In this document: positions 5,655 to 6,349 of the stretch, in pieces
How the letters are laid out: each line of letters begins with the position of its first letter
How positions within the stretch are numbered: position 1 is the stretch's first letter
Assembly (NCBI GenBank): GCA_030039655.1
Contig: JASHVC010000826.1
Span: 1 to 6,349, forward strand
Reading direction: 5' to 3'
Length of the DNA: 6,349 nt
Source: Xanthobacteraceae bacterium
GTDB taxonomy: Bacteria; Pseudomonadota; Alphaproteobacteria; Rhizobiales; Xanthobacteraceae
Translations under genes and position numbers: made by a program
The notes under the pieces: model-generated
What the model was told of the DNA's origin: nothing
Seen by the model: only the letters and a program-made list of their open reading frames with translations
The model's database searches: none

Positions 5655-6349
5655 ATGACCGTAAAGGCGCATCAAAAAGACCGGCGTGACTCAAATCCGG
5701 CGCTTGGCAACCGCAAGCTCAAGCTCGGCACGTTCCAGACCAATCTCGACAGCGGCTGCGTTATGTCGGACCTCGACGGGCGGCTGGAAATCAGCTGGCC
5801 CAACACGGTGGCGCTGGCGCAGCTTGCCGACGAGATGGACTTCGAGGCGCTGGTGCCGGTAGCGCGCTGGCGCGGCTTTGGCGGCGCTACCGATCCGCAA
5901 GGGCCGGGTTTCGAGACCTATACCTGGGCGGCCGGCATCGCCGGCGCCACGCGCCATTCCAGCGTGGTGTCCACTTCGCACGTGGCGCTCAATCATCCGA
6001 TCGTCTCCGCCAAGCAGTCGACCGTGATCGATCACATTTCCAACGGCCGCTACATCCTCAATGTGGTGAACGGCTGGAATTTTCCCGAGATGGAGATGTT
6101 CAACGTCTCGCTGCTCGAGCACGAGGACCGCTATGCCTGCGCGGAGGAATGGCTCTCCATCGTTAAGCGACTGTGGACGCAGGACGAGCGCTTCGACCAC
6201 GAAGGCAAGTTCTACAAAATCAGCGGCGGCTATTTACAGCCGAAGCCGATCCAGTACCCGTATCCGGCGATCATGAATGCTGGCTCCTCGGAACGCGGCC
6301 GGCATTTCGCTTGCAAGCACTGCGATCTCGTGTTCACCAACATCCGCAC
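5655..6349 (+). CDS. LLM-class flavin-dependent monooxygenase, RutA/SfnG-like (C-terminus cut by window edge)
   Basis: Bacterial luciferase-like (F420/FMN-type TIM barrel) oxygenase, likely cytoplasmic and using reduced FMN and O2. The frame is open for 231 residues to the window edge; family members usually run about 350-390. Landmarks are the first strand LKLGTFQTNLDSG (22-34), the helix VALAQLADEMDFEALVPVARWRG (52-74), the strand RHSSVVSTSHVALNHPIVSA (100-119), DHISNGRYILNVVNGWNFPEMEMF (126-149) with the NGW segment that lines the flavin site in RutA-type enzymes, and PAIMNAGSSERGRHFA (204-219) for flavin phosphate binding. Relatives cleave pyrimidine rings (RutA) or dimethylsulfone (SfnG); the substrate here cannot be decided, so no symbol is given. 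The ATG at 5655 precedes the first conserved strand; the next ATG (residue 37) would remove that strand. No Shine-Dalgarno is visible before it. Confidence 0.93.
   Translation, partial: MTVKAHQKDRRDSNPALGNRKLKLGTFQTNLDSGCVMSDLDGRLEISWPNTVALAQLADEMDFEALVPVARWRGFGGATDPQGPGFETYTWAAGIAGATRHSSVVSTSHVALNHPIVSAKQSTVIDHISNGRYILNVVNGWNFPEMEMFNVSLLEHEDRYACAEEWLSIVKRLWTQDERFDHEGKFYKISGGYLQPKPIQYPYPAIMNAGSSERGRHFACKHCDLVFTNIR

Noticed and set aside
5257..5658. Plus-strand frame ending in an ATGA overlap with the monooxygenase start
   Set aside because: The translation has no recognisable segment, no ribosome site was seen, and the overlap alone is weak evidence.
5691..6200. 169-residue minus-strand frame rich in His/Arg/Val
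   Set aside because: It lies antisense to the clearly recognisable flavin monooxygenase and is a mirror of its codon bias.
1..6349. CRISPR arrays, tRNA/rRNA genes, insertion sequences, integration sites
   Set aside because: No regularly spaced repeats, cloverleaf-like sequences, transposase-like frames or terminal inverted repeats were seen on reading both strands.

Overview
The window looks like chromosomal DNA of a GC-rich alphaproteobacterium, probably Bradyrhizobium or a close relative. That assignment rests on G/C-heavy third codon positions, the sequence style of the transporter proteins and the small secreted protein family; it is inference from recognition, not a database result.

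Left part (1-3283, all minus strand). This is a branched-chain amino acid/amide (HAAT, Liv-type) ABC importer. In transcription order it has a Tat-exported periplasmic substrate-binding protein (3283-1904), the permease LivH (1729-854) and the permease LivM (starts 840, runs off the left edge). The two ATPases (LivG, LivF) are not in the window and would be expected beyond coordinate 1. A strong hairpin lies in the 174-base gap between the binding protein and livH, which could let the binding protein be made in excess. livH and livM are joined by a five-codon mini-ORF that overlaps the livH stop and the livM start. A 236-base leader region (3284-3519) carries the binding-protein ribosome site and a weak promoter candidate.

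Middle part (3520-4969, minus strand). A two-gene unit lies here: a small Sec-exported protein of unknown function (4969-4514), then, 31 bases on, a protein with an N-terminal TIR domain and four predicted membrane segments (4482-3520). The TIR domain keeps the glutamate expected of NAD-consuming TIR enzymes. This pair is the least ordinary item in the window, but nothing seen proves that it is a defence or signalling system.

Right part (4970-6349). A 685-base stretch (4970-5654) holds no confident gene. It contains two overlapping small minus-strand reading frames that could be a frameshifted gene, an AT-rich patch, and a compact pair of overlapping inverted repeats (5571-5595). After it, a plus-strand flavin-dependent monooxygenase of the bacterial luciferase-like family (RutA/SfnG-like) starts at 5655 and runs off the right edge. 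The importer and the monooxygenase could both serve breakdown of nitrogen- or sulfur-containing small molecules, but they are divergent and separated by unrelated genes, so a functional link is weak inference.
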